From NCBI RefSeq assembly GCF_932274485.2, contig NC_065883.2:46594539-46658538 (forward strand): 64,000 bases of DNA, given 5' to 3'. Of the stretch, positions 32,036-41,462 are shown piece after piece. The DNA comes from Patella vulgata (taxonomy: Eukaryota > Mollusca > Gastropoda > Patellidae). The position numbers and the translations under genes were made by a program. Numbering within the stretch: the first letter of the stretch is position 1; each line of letters opens with the position of its first letter. A model generated the notes under the pieces. It worked only from the letters and a program-made list of their open reading frames with translations, searched no databases and was not told the origin of the DNA.

Positions 32036-32695
32036 ATTAAACTGACATTTGTTTTACGTTTTACAACTAATATCAGGTTTATGTTAGAAAACTAACGTTA
32101 GATTTATGTTAGAAAACTAAAGTTAGATTTATGTTAGAAAATTAACATTAGATTTACGTTAGAAAACTAACGTTAAATTAACGGTTAAAATTATGACATA
32201 AAACTAACATTACATTAACGTTAGAAAACTAACATTATATTAACGTTAGAAAACTAACGTTAGATTTACGTCAGAAAACTAACGTTAGATTTACGTCAGA
32301 AAACTAACGTTAGATTTACGTCAGAAAACTAACCATAAACTAACGGTTAGAAACCTGATGTAAAATTTACGTTAGATTAACGTTAGAATTATAACCAATA
32401 ATACATATATAATTATTATGTCTGAATTCCGACTATATATCAATTGTTAGAATGTGCACACACTTGTAATGTTATTTAATCAAGAAGTATTCAAAGGGAA
32501 AAAAATTGGTTAGTAATCCGTCATAAAGTTTACGTTACATTTACGTAATTTTCTGACGTAAAAGTAACCATAACCATTATGACGTAAAAGTAACGTAAAT
32601 TTAACCAAAGAATTTTACCATTATTGGACGCTAACCAAAATCTAACCATAATGACGTAAACTTTACGTAAATCTAACCATCAATGTTAACTGGGA
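32036..32695. repeat. Second ACGTTA-type palindromic/tandem element
   Basis: About 25-bp units (GTTAGATTTACGTCAGAAAA) repeat in tandem at 32075-32340 with TTAACGTTAGAAAACTAACG-type variants. Inverted ACGTAAA/TTTACGT clusters follow at 32515-32690. Word usage and the AACGTTAGATTTACGTCAGA blocks match the palindrome at 22266-22699, so it belongs to the same family or type. Confidence 0.7.
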
Positions 32696-32748
32696 TATTG
32701 GGTGCAGAAGAGTAGGACGTTATCCCCATTTCATTTCATTTATTGCTG
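32696..32748 (+). mobile_element. SINE-B 3' tail scrap
   Basis: GTGCAGAAGAGTAGGACGTT, then CCCCATTTCATTTCATTT. Confidence 0.65.
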
Positions 32749-32792
32749 TCAAATATTGACATTAGTTATAAAATGTTAATTTCGGAAGCCAA

Positions 32793-32894
32793 TATGGCTG
32801 TTCTTCTTGTCAGAGAAGTTTCACCTTCTCAGTTAGAAGACGCTATCGTTAGAAGACGAAGTGGTCAGAATGCGATAACTCTTCTTGGATGGTG
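32793..32894 (+). CDS. Short ATG frame, candidate first exon or repeat-borne ORF
   Basis: Encodes MAVLLVREVSPSQLEDAIVR and on to ITLLGW with a stop. A GGATG|GTGAGC splice donor overlaps the end, so it could be a first coding exon. The 95-base segment around it is related to 20499-20600 (MGVRFAREV), where a GTAATT follows at a similar place. Being present twice, it is more likely a repeat with a conserved short frame. No known family is recognised. Confidence 0.25.
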
Positions 32895-33289
32895 AGCAAA
32901 ACCACGTTTTTCAAAATGAAAATGTTTATCAATTAATTACATTAATAATACACGTTTGGGTACCTAAGTGTAATTATAATAATTTACACTATGTTATTCA
33001 ATGATTTATGTACAAAAAAGCAATGAATATTTGTCGTTTATCATTGAAATTAAAGAATTAAAAGTTCTTTATTTTATAGTCTCGGACATCAAAAAGTTGT
33101 ATTTTGTGACATTTATGCATGTTATATTATTATACAGTAAGTTTCATGTGTATGTGTAATCAGTAGGCTACTGTCCTTGCCAAGTAATTGAGTCAATTGA
33201 CATATATTTTTTCAAGCCAATTATTATACTATGTATATGTGAGATATATTAATTCCCAATTTCAACATTTGATGGTTGGATTATTGAGT

Positions 33290-33450
33290 GACCCACGGTG
33301 GTTCAGTGAGTAAGGTACAGACTCCCTTGTTATTTTCCATTATGTTTTTCCCCTTGTCCGTGGTGCAGGTAGGAAATTCTGACGAGGACAGTGTCTAGTC
33401 GTTCAAAGGGAAGAAAACCGAGGTCTTATTTTGTGTACAGATGAAAGATA
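33290..33450 (+). mobile_element. Diverged SINE-B head and middle
   Basis: Head CCACGGTGGTTCAGTGAGTA, then CCCCTTGTCCGTGGTGCAGG, TCTAGTCGTTCAAAGGGAAG. Confidence 0.6.
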
Positions 33451-33564
33451 CAGTGACTGTTTATTAAAGAGATGAAACCAAAGGATATCTGCAGGGTAAT
33501 TTATTGTGGACTTCCGATTCTACTGTACATTATAAATGTAGGAATCACATATGGCACTAATTGG

Positions 33565-34450
33565 TTTAGGGACGCCTACCCAACCACGGGCGGTTTCTCC
33601 GGATTTCTTGCTACTAAACACCTGTACGAATAAACAAATAGTAAAATTGTGTTTTATTATCTATTTCAGTTAAACCTAGAACTTCTAGTTAACGTTTTTT
33701 GTTTGGTACGTACAATGTTTATACTTGTAATATAATGTCTGTCATTAAGTCAAATGACATGGTTTTGATGCAAAGCTTGTACATGTACATGACAAGCAGT
33801 AGGGTCACCTGCCCAACTCGTGTATTGTGTTGTTCCCGCAGTTTAGAGGTTTACACCAAAAGGTCTGTCATTGAGTCAGTTGATGTGGTTTTGAAACCAA
33901 GTTTGTACATGGCAAAAAGTATTTGATGGGTCACCTTCATACCACGTGGGAAATCACATGGCTAAGTGGGTAAGACGCTGGCTCGCGAGCCCGGAGGTCG
34001 GGTGTTCGATCTCTGCATTGGCCGAGAAAGTCCATCCAGATCTTCCAGCGTGGTTTCACCTTGTCAGTGATGCAGGACGGAGGACCTGACAAGGACAGCT
34101 GTCTAGTCGTTCAAAGTGACAAAAAAACGAGATCCCGTGTAAACATTGGCGTGCACGTAAAATATCCCTTGGCAGTTCGAATTCGATGTAAGAGTAGGCT
34201 GTAGCGCCGCTGCTGGGCCAAATTTCCCTCATAGCACACTGTCTTCATTAGCCCAGTTTAGGAGAAGAACAGTAGGATGTTAAACCCCATTTCATTTCAT
34301 TTCAAACCATGTTTATTTTTTCTCGGGTCCTCCTGTTTCCTCCAACTGTTAAAAGACACCTTTGCGCAAACAAATTATTGAATTAAAATTGTGGAATATT
34401 TGAGTCCCAAAATGACCTATGGACTTTATACCCATTTTTCTCTCCTTCCA
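33565..34450 (+). mobile_element. Old SINE-A sequences, one split by SINE-B
   Basis: A scrap at 33565-33640 is followed by two successive SINE-A head/B-box parts at 33725-33947 (TGTCTGTCATTAAGTCAAAT and GGTCTGTCATTGAGTCAGTT). The second continues after the SINE-B insertion at 34306-34450 (TTCTCGGGTCCTCCTGTTTC to TTTTTCTCTCC). Confidence 0.7.
33948..34305 (+). mobile_element. SINE-B nested in SINE-A
   Basis: Complete copy from AATCACATGGCTAAGTGGGT to CCCCATTTCATTTCATTTC. It interrupts the SINE-A core between CACGTGG and TTTTTTCTCGGG; ACCACGT/ACCATGT at the edges may be a decayed target duplication. Confidence 0.85.
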
Positions 34451-34511
34451 CTGACAAAGCCAAATTCATTTTTTATGTTTAAATATTAACTTATTGCCTT
34501 GCGACTGGAAT

Positions 34512-34516
34512 ATGAA

Positions 34517-34582
<66 letters not shown>
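34512..34582. repeat. (TA)n microsatellite
   Basis: About 70 bases of TA/AT with two TGTATA interruptions. Confidence 0.95.
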
Positions 34583-34585
<3 letters not shown>

Positions 34586-34639
34586 ATGTTATGTTTTATT
34601 ATAGATTCCAGATATTCTTAAGAGCTTTAACCGCTTTTT

Positions 34640-34795
34640 CCTTGGTAAGTACAATGTTTATCCTTGACATGGTGAAATGGTATGGTTTTGATTCAATGTT
34701 GTATGAGACAAGGGGTAGTGTCACCTGCCAAATCACATTGGTTTTCTCCGGGTCTACAAATTTAGATCATGAGCTCTGCCATTGAGTTAAGTGGC
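34640..34795 (+). mobile_element. Diverged SINE-A
   Basis: GGTATGGTTTTGATTCAATG, AAGGGGTAGTGTCACCTGCC, TGGTTTTCTCCGGGTC, then a second GCTCTGCCATTGAGTTAAGT part. Confidence 0.6.
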
Positions 34796-34798
34796 AAG

Positions 34799-35550
34799 GA
34801 CACCAGACATGGAGAAGAGTAGGCTGTGCTCTTCAGTGATGAGACTCGCTTTCATCTTTATCACGAGGATGGCACCGATAGAACATGTCTGGGATGAAAT
34901 GAAATGAAATGAAATAGAGTTTAACGTCCTACTGTTCTGCCCCTAACCTGGGCTAATGAAGACGGGCATACGCCATACAGTGTGCTATGAGGGAAATTTT
35001 GCCCGGACAGCGGCACTACAGCCTACTCTTATATCGAATTCCAACTACCAAGGGATCTTTTACGTGCATGCCAATGTGTACATGGGACCTCGGTTTTTCA
35101 TCCCATCCGAACGACTAGACAGCTTTTCTTGTCAGCCCCTCCGTCCTGCATCACTGACAAGGGAGAACCACGCCGGAAAATCTGGATGAACTTTCTCGGC
35201 CAATGCAGGGATTGAACACCCGACCTCCAGGCTAGCTAGCTAGCGTCTTGAGAAGCTGCTCTTGTCCAAGAATGGAACAATTTGCCCCAGGCCTTCTTTC
35301 AAACATTGGTTAATTACATGCTACGTCGCTGCACAGCGTGCGTAAGATCCTGTGGAGGACACACGCGCTACTGACATATGTGTCATACTTTTGGTTTTGA
35401 CCCCTCTGACTTTGTACCTTTGATTACAGATTAAATATCCTAAGTGTACAAATGTGTTGTTATTGATGTGTTCCCATTTGAATATTGTTCACAATAAGAA
35501 GCAAAATAAATAAGATATATTTACAGGATCATTTTGTTATACGAAAAACT
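34799..35550 (+). mobile_element. Decayed second Tc1-like transposon, split by SINE-B
   Basis: Reading-frame scraps are unmistakable: LFSDETRFHLYHEDG (34840-34884) is the first catalytic Asp block, and IEHVWDE (34877-34896, another frame) is the Glu block, so the middle of the DDE domain is deleted. After the SINE-B, VQEWNNLPQAFFQTL and MLRRC match the C-terminal end of Tc1 transposases. The sequence differs from the intact Tc1 of this window, so it is another lineage. Ends were not found. Confidence 0.75.
34893..35253 (-). mobile_element. SINE-B inserted in the decayed Tc1-like element
   Basis: Reverse copy from GATGAAATGAAATGAAATAG to CCTCCAGGCTAGCTAGCTAG; the tRNA head is missing beyond GCGTCTTG. 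It is younger than the transposon it splits. Confidence 0.85.
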
Positions 35551-35569
35551 AAGTGATGCGTTTTCCCTG

Positions 35570-35870
35570 GCGCTCAGTATATGAAAAAGTGAAGTGTTGT
35601 GGTTTTGATCCAAGGTTTTACATGACAAATGAGTAGAATCGCCTGCCCACAGGGTTCTCCGGTTTAAAGGTTAAAATCACAAGGTCTATCATTGAGTTAA
35701 GTGACGTGGTTTCGATCCAAACGTTGTACTTGAAAAAGAGTAGGTTCATGTTTCGTCCTACTGCAAAAGACCCGTAGACCAAGCTATTTATTGATAATAA
35801 ATTGTACCAAAGTTAGTCTTGAAATAGATTGTGTCGAGTGGATGTGAAACCTCATTTCTCTTTCTCTCTG
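35570..35870 (+). mobile_element. Diverged SINE-A, two joined copies
   Basis: TGGTTTTGATCCAAGG..GCCTGCCC, then AAGGTCTATCATTGAGTTAA, GTGGTTTCGATCCAAACGTT and the tail AACCTCATTTCTCTTTCTCT. Confidence 0.65.
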
Positions 35871-35879
35871 AACTGCCCT

Positions 35880-36110
35880 GGTAAAATTCATTTTTGTCCC
35901 CATGCCATCGCTATTAAAATAGGCATGTTTGTCACTCTTTTGGGACACAATTACTATTCTTACTTGATGTTTGTTCAGGTGAATACTATGATGGAGTTCA
36001 AAGATGAGCATTTGCTACTTAAGCTAAGCAAAGTATGCATATTATGGTTTAACTTGATTGTTGTCGTGCCAAGGGGTGATCAGATGTACCAAGCACAGTA
36101 GTACTTCTTC
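35880..36110 (+). repeat. Dispersed repeat R3 fragment
   Basis: TTTGGGACACAATTACTATT, TGATGGAGTTCAAAGATGAG and CTTAAGCTAAGCA match the tandem repeat at 37075-37665. Confidence 0.65.
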
Positions 36111-37074
36111 AAAGTTCTAGTTTCACTTATTTCCTAACAGGGTTCCAGAAAATAATGTAGATTCTGACTGTTGTGTAATCATCAAAATTTTAGGATTGGA
36201 ATTTGTATGCAAATGGGTGAAGGGTCTGATTGACTGATTGTTGCTCCCAAAATAGGGTCGATTGGGTAATTTAGGCCTTAGCAATACAATCAATTTCAGT
36301 GATGTTATAAAAATATTTTGTTTTTACAGATAATTAGCTACTTGTCATCAAATTGGTTTCAAGGTTAAAGGAACTGTTTGACAGGTTTTACTGGTAAGTT
36401 ATTAATATTTTAGTTAAACTGTGTGAATATATTGTACGTACGTTGGAATATGTCTTTCCGTTGAGAAATCTTGCAAACACACTACATGTCAGAGTTTTTG
36501 AGATCGTTTTGTAATCTTAATCTGGTTTTATTGCCTCAGAATTACTAAATAGATACATACTGTGTTCCATTCGGATGATTTAGCTGCTGTGGGTGTAATT
36601 TATGTTGCATTGTAATGTATTTTTATTCGTATATTACTGCCACCCCAGTCAGTTTGTCGGTCTGTTGTTCACGGTTTCCCCGTGAACACTCCACAGACTA
36701 CATTTATTATCTGATTGTTTAGAAATTGAATTGAAAAAGCATGTTTAATTTCAATGTAATCCTTTAATTTCCTCTAGAGTTATGGCCCTTGTTTCACATT
36801 TTACAACTTGTGAACACTCTGATGACCAAAACTGTAAAAATATGGTATATCAAGGTTGTGGACCCTCAAGAGGCCACAATTTATCTCCGATTTTGATGTT
36901 TATATCACAAAGATATTGGTTCCTTTCGACAATCGCGCATATCCAAACGTAACTGCCTTGATTATGGCTCCTCTATTAAAATGGGTTCGTCCCTTGTCTG
37001 TCTGTCTGTCTGTCTCTGTCTCTACGCCTGTCTGCCTGTCCGTCCGTGTGTCTGTCCGTCACACTCTTTGGGAC
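36111..37074. other. Dispersed-repeat DNA with an exon-like duplicated module
   Basis: 36310-36415 is related to 40358-40460; in both a TTTACAG acceptor-like site precedes, and a GTAAGT/GTAAAT donor-like site follows, a 53-64-base segment. 36640-36830 contains GAGTTATGGCCCTTG and GTGAACACTC, part of a repeat family also seen at 40540 and 44400-45060. A (TGTC)n run lies at 36995-37060. A plus frame at 36856-37122 is repeat-derived. Confidence 0.5.
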
Positions 37075-37665
37075 ACAATAACTCTTCTCCTAATTAAGCA
37101 AGAATGTTCAAACTTGGTGTAGGTGTTTATTAGGTCGATACTTTGATGGAGTTGGAAGATGAGCATGTTCTGCTTAGGGTAAGCAGAGAAAAGCAATTTG
37201 ATTGGTTGATGCTTTGGGACACGATAACTTTAGTTCTAATTAAGTAAGAGAGATGAAACTTGGTGTATAGTTTCAATACATCAATATCTTGACTAAGTTC
37301 GATAATAAGCATTTTCTGCTCAGAGGAAGCAGAACAATAAGCAATTTGGTTGGCTGAAACTTTGGAAGACAATAACTCTCCTTCTAATTGAGTTAAAATG
37401 TTCAAACTTGGTGTATGTGTTTACTAGGTCAATGCCTTGATGGAGTTCGAAGATGAGCATTTTCTTCTTAGGGTAAGCAGAGATAAACAATTTGATTGGT
37501 TTATGCTTTCGAACACGATAACTTTAGTTCTAATTAAGTGAGGGTGATGAAACCTGGTGTATAGTTTCATTACATCAATACCTTGACTTAGTTCGATAAT
37601 GAACATTTTCTGCTCAGAGTAAACAGAGCGATAAGCAATTTTATTGGCAGAATGTTTAAACTTGA
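37075..37665 (+). repeat. Tandem repeat R3, about 294-bp unit, two copies
   Basis: AATGTTCAAACTTGGTGTA occurs at 37103 and 37397. Each unit holds GATGAGCATTTTCTTCTTAG-like, GGGTAAGCAGAGA, ACGATAACTTTAGTTCTAAT and TGACTTAGTTCGATAAT. A degraded third start follows at 37670. Related sequence in reverse orientation fills 62980-63470. Minus-strand frames of 60-91 codons here are by-products. Confidence 0.85.
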
Positions 37666-37807
37666 GATAGAATGTTTAAACTTGATGTAGATGTTCATTA
37701 GGTGAATGTCTTGAATGAGTTCAATGATTAACATTTCGAGCTGAAACTTAGCAGAGCTAATCAATTTTATTGGTCGATGCTTTGGGACAAGATAATGTTG
37801 ATTCTAT

Positions 37808-37853
37808 GTGATAGAGAGTGATGAAACTTAAGAGTATAGTTTGATTGCTCTAT
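37808..37853 (+). repeat. Perfect 46-bp inverted repeat, left arm
   Basis: Exact reverse complement of 40288-40333 (GTGATAGAGAGTGATGAAAC.. against ..GTTTCATCACTCTCTATCAC). The arms are 2.4 kb apart and enclose both R2 copies. Confidence 0.85.
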
Positions 37854-38040
37854 TGTCCCAATAAAGGGTCCCACTAAAAATGAATGATGAAGTAGAGGTG
37901 CTATTGTCTTCAGAAGATGTCATGCATGGATGTGACTGAAATAGGGGAGATAAGTCAATGATTTGTGACTGTGGTTAAAATCCTATCCCTTGAGAAAATG
38001 CTATCAACATAAATCTCCTGCAATACCTAACAAAGCAAAG

Positions 38041-38105
38041 AAATGAAATGAAATGGGGTTTAACGTCCTACCCTTCTGCACCTAGCCTGGGCTAATGAAA
38101 GACGG
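38041..38105 (-). mobile_element. 5'-truncated SINE-B with empty-site proof
   Basis: AAATGAAATGAAATGGGGTT to CTGGGCTAATGAAAGACGG, only about 65 bases of the SINE 3' end. ACAAAGCAAAG flanks it (38030-38040, 38106-38116); the R2 copy at 39600 has a single ACAAAGCAAAGAACGAC, the empty site. Confidence 0.9.
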
Positions 38106-38125
38106 ACAAAGCAAAGAACGACACA

Positions 38126-38773
38126 CAGGGCGACCTTCGGTTATCGTGATTTCTTGAGTATGGTTGAACTAACTGAATCCGAATTTCAATTAGTCCGGAC
38201 CATAGTCTGAAAATAATGAACTATGCTATTGTGGCATGGTCGGAGTAGTTCCAAGATGGCGTGTGTAGATGAAACGTAAGTGTAGAATATTTAGAAAGAA
38301 TCTATTTTTGTTGAGTATATGATTTTAGGAAAGCTTGAAAGAATTTTCAATGGTTGCGACTTCTATGAGCATATATTTTTTGTCTCGTATGTTATGTCTA
38401 AAAAATACGCATTATTTCAATATTTATGTTATGCAACATGTGAAGTCAAATTACAAGGAATTTTAGTCGCGCAAGTTTAATTTCATGAAAGCATTATTGT
38501 TTAATAACAATATAACATCATATAGCATAGCGATTCATTATCCTCCGTGGAGAGATTATATATAGACCTTCCTTGGGCTTAAGGTTGTTTTTGGTTGGGG
38601 TTTTTTTTTTTTTTGGGGGGGGGGGGTATGGTCGAGGTCTAAAGCAGAATAAATTGACATTACCATGTCCATGGGAGCAGCCATCTTTTAACAGACGATT
38701 GTCCGGACCATTGGCGTTCGGTTTCTAGTTCCGACCACTAGTCATGAAAAAATTATAACCGAAGGTCGCCCTG
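38126..38773. mobile_element. 648-bp non-autonomous element with CAGGGCGACCTTCGGTTAT ends
   Basis: The left end CAGGGCGACCTTCGGTTAT is mirrored at the right (ATAACCGAAGGTCGCCCTG). A subterminal GTCCGGAC block is also mirrored. Copy 2 of R2 lacks it (CACACTGGCGG uninterrupted), so it is a true insertion. CAGGG...CCCTG ends are hAT-like, but no 8-bp target duplication is seen, so the superfamily stays open. Inside, AAGATGGCGTGTGTAGATGA followed by a GTAAGT donor looks like a captured first exon. A poly-T/poly-G tract lies at 38603-38626. Confidence 0.75.
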
Positions 38774-38850
38774 GCGGTTGCATGACATATATGTGAGCAC
38801 AAAGGAGGGAATTTAGTATCTATGTACAAACATGTATTTACAAAAAAGTT

Positions 38851-38940
38851 CATACCAGTTGACTCAATGACAGGCTTTATGATACAGCACGCACATGGCC
38901 AATCACGCTATTTTACCGAGATTTAGCCTAATAGTTTGGA
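38851..38940 (-). mobile_element. SINE-A head fragment
   Basis: CCAGTTGACTCAATGACAGG, TTTATGATACAGC and GCACATGGCCAATCACGCTA are the reverse complement of the SINE-A head. Confidence 0.65.
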
Positions 38941-39424
38941 TGTAGCTATGGTGGGTGTGGTGCGCAAGGGAGGGCAAGCTTACTCTTCCGGACACCTGTT
39001 ACCACTGTTTGTTGTGTATTTTGTACATGGTGAACAGTCCATATGATGATTACACTATTTGGCCTATACCGTTTTTTTAGGACTTCGAATTTTGTCTAAT
39101 GGTTTGGATTGTTCGTACTTGGTTTTATTTTATTTATGCTAACCATTCGGCCATCAAACCCCCCAGATCGGTAACAATATGAATATCAATTGTTACTTTT
39201 ACACCTTTATTTTGAGAACCAATCTATAAATACAATTATACTTACATAATAATAATACTGTGTAAAAATGACGATATCTGAAATACATAAAAAAAAAACA
39301 TCTATATTAATATATCGGTAATTATGATATGTTAATATATTGGTAATTTTGATATGTTAATTGTATCTCCTACATTAATAACACACAGTAGAATATGTAC
39401 GACTAACCACATTTTTCACCCTCA
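38941..39424. other. Non-coding stretch
   Basis: AT-rich; only a short TATATCGGTAATTATGATAT/TATATTGGTAATTTTGATAT duplication at 39311-39358 is noted. Confidence 0.4.
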
Positions 39425-39690
39425 TGTCCCAATAAAGGGTCCCACTAAAAATGAATGATGAAGTAGAGGTGCTATTGTCTTCACAAGATGTCATGCATGG
39501 ATGTGACTGAAATAGGGAAGATAACTCAATGATTTGTGACTCTGGATAAAATCCTATCCCTTGAGAAAATGCTATCAACATAAATCGCCTGCGACGCCTA
39601 ACAAAGCAAAGAACGACACACTGGCGGTTTCGGGACATATGGTATCTATGTACAAACATGTATTTACAAAAATGTCATATTGCTGACGCA
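39425..39690 (+). repeat. Repeat R2, copy 2 (uninterrupted)
   Basis: Matches copy 1 at about 95% by eye over 190 bases and serves as the empty-site reference for its two insertions. Contains the AGGGAAGATAACTC motif. Confidence 0.85.
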
Positions 39691-41460
39691 ATGCTAACAA
39701 ACATTAAAAAATAACGAAACATAAGCCAACGGCAGCTAAATTGTCCGAGCAGTCGACAAGCGTTGTTGCATATGTATTCTTTTGAAGATAATGAGGGGCA
39801 TATACAGGACAAGTTCTTACTCATCAGAATATAATTGTCAAAGTTTGAAGGTTCAAAGGGTTCTTCAAACTGAAACAAAGGCCTTAACTCAGGAAATAAT
39901 TTACGAAAATTGTTAAAATCTCATTTTACTAATTAAAATAATGCATATAAATTCTATACCGATTGAATGGCAACATTTGCTGCGTTCACAAGGTTGAACA
40001 AAATAAAACAAGAGTCATAACTTTAAACTAATTGACGGAAACTGTAGAAAGTCAATAGACTTCGAGTCACAAATCTAAATGATGCATAGAAATTCTATAA
40101 AGATCGCACAATACATTTTGTATTTTGAGCTTTCACATGTTTTACCAAGTGACAATAGGGTCATAATAAATCTAAAAGTCATTGACAAAAATGGCTGAAA
40201 TTCATTCAACACCATCATTTCACTAATTAAACAAGCCAACAGTGAGGCTGACACATATCAATTGACACATTTCTTTTTTTCAAAAATATAGAGCAATCAA
40301 ACTATACTCTTAAGTTTCATCACTCTCTATCACATTCCTGGATTTTCTAAGTACTTAAAATATTTATTGCTTTACAGATATCTGGCTGCTTGTATAGCTT
40401 GTTTTTAAGCTTCAAGGAACCGTTCTACAGGTAAATTATTTAAATTTTAGTAATGCAATGAGAGCCTTTTGGCACCACCCGTCTGCGTACGTACTTCTTG
40501 TCATGTCTGTACGTCGTGTAGGCGGTTAATCCATTTCTAGAGATTACGCCAAGAGTTATGGCCCTTGATCACTTTGAGAAGTCTTCTGGATACTCTAAAT
40601 TGTCTTGTTACGAGAAGAACAAGCATATGGATTGTTAATGATTTCCAATGATTTGAACAGCTCATCGGGGAAGAACTAGAAACCAGATAAATTCTAATGA
40701 TTTATGATAATTACTTAATCAGTTTGCAGTCTCTTGTAAATGATGTCAATACCAACTGTTGTAAACGGCACGGACGACTTTGCTGTTGTAGGCAGTCTAT
40801 ATTTTAGTTTCATTTTTTGAAAATGTCTTCATAACAAAGGGCCCTGTCGAAATTCGGTGAAATTAATGTTTTATGACAAGTTGTGCCCCCTGTCAGCAAA
40901 ATGTTTAAATGGTCTATACGTCTGTGGTTTTTGGGAATTGTTTTTGTTTAACCTTGGTAAGATTGTTCAGCTTCTTGTAACAAGCCACCCGTTCGAAATA
41001 CAGTAACTCGCAATAATTTGTGGCGCTTGATTTTGATATGAAGAGGACAATCGGTACCAAAGTTTTAACATCATTTAAAAAAACAACAACATTAAATTGA
41101 AAGACATTGTAGGTTTTGGCAGATTTTCTTCGAATTGGTTTGAATCATCACGATGATAAGGGACGAACCCTATTGATATCAGGCTTTGGCGTCGTTTGTG
41201 CCTCCTTGGCCAAAACCATTGTGAATAGAGGCTACAGTTTTTAACATGTATTTTTCAAGTTTGTGAACAAAGTTCTTGAAGGATCTTTTGGTATCAAATT
41301 AGGTCCACTTTTAATTTCGTCTAAGCTGCTATTGAGACACGGCTGGGGTGTGAGCGTATTTCCATGCATTGCACAGTCATCTCTAGTAGAATAAGAAGAA
41401 TTTGTTGCACATAGCAGATCTTATGTATCAGATCTCTTGAATGGTCTCCCTTCCTCATCA
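39691..41460. other. Dispersed repeats, no gene
   Basis: Includes the inverted 46-mer (40288-40333), the exon-like module (40378-40430), and GAGTTATGGCCCTTGATCAC at 40552, all family repeats. The remainder has no domain-bearing frame. Confidence 0.5.
40288..40333 (-). repeat. Perfect 46-bp inverted repeat, right arm
   Basis: Exact reverse complement of 37808-37853. Confidence 0.85.
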
Positions 41461-41462
41461 TA

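Larger units (their letters stand above)
37854..38850 (+). repeat. Repeat R2, copy 1, with two insertions
   Basis: Starts TGTCCCAATAAAGGGTCCCA like copy 2 (39425). About 190 matching bases are interrupted first by a SINE-B scrap (38041-38105), then by the 648-bp inverted-repeat element (38126-38773), after which it resumes to TACAAACATGTATTTACAAA. Confidence 0.85.

Noticed and set aside
37130-37606. Two minus-strand frames ending in similar 60-residue sequences
   Set aside because: They are the same part of the 294-bp tandem repeat read twice.
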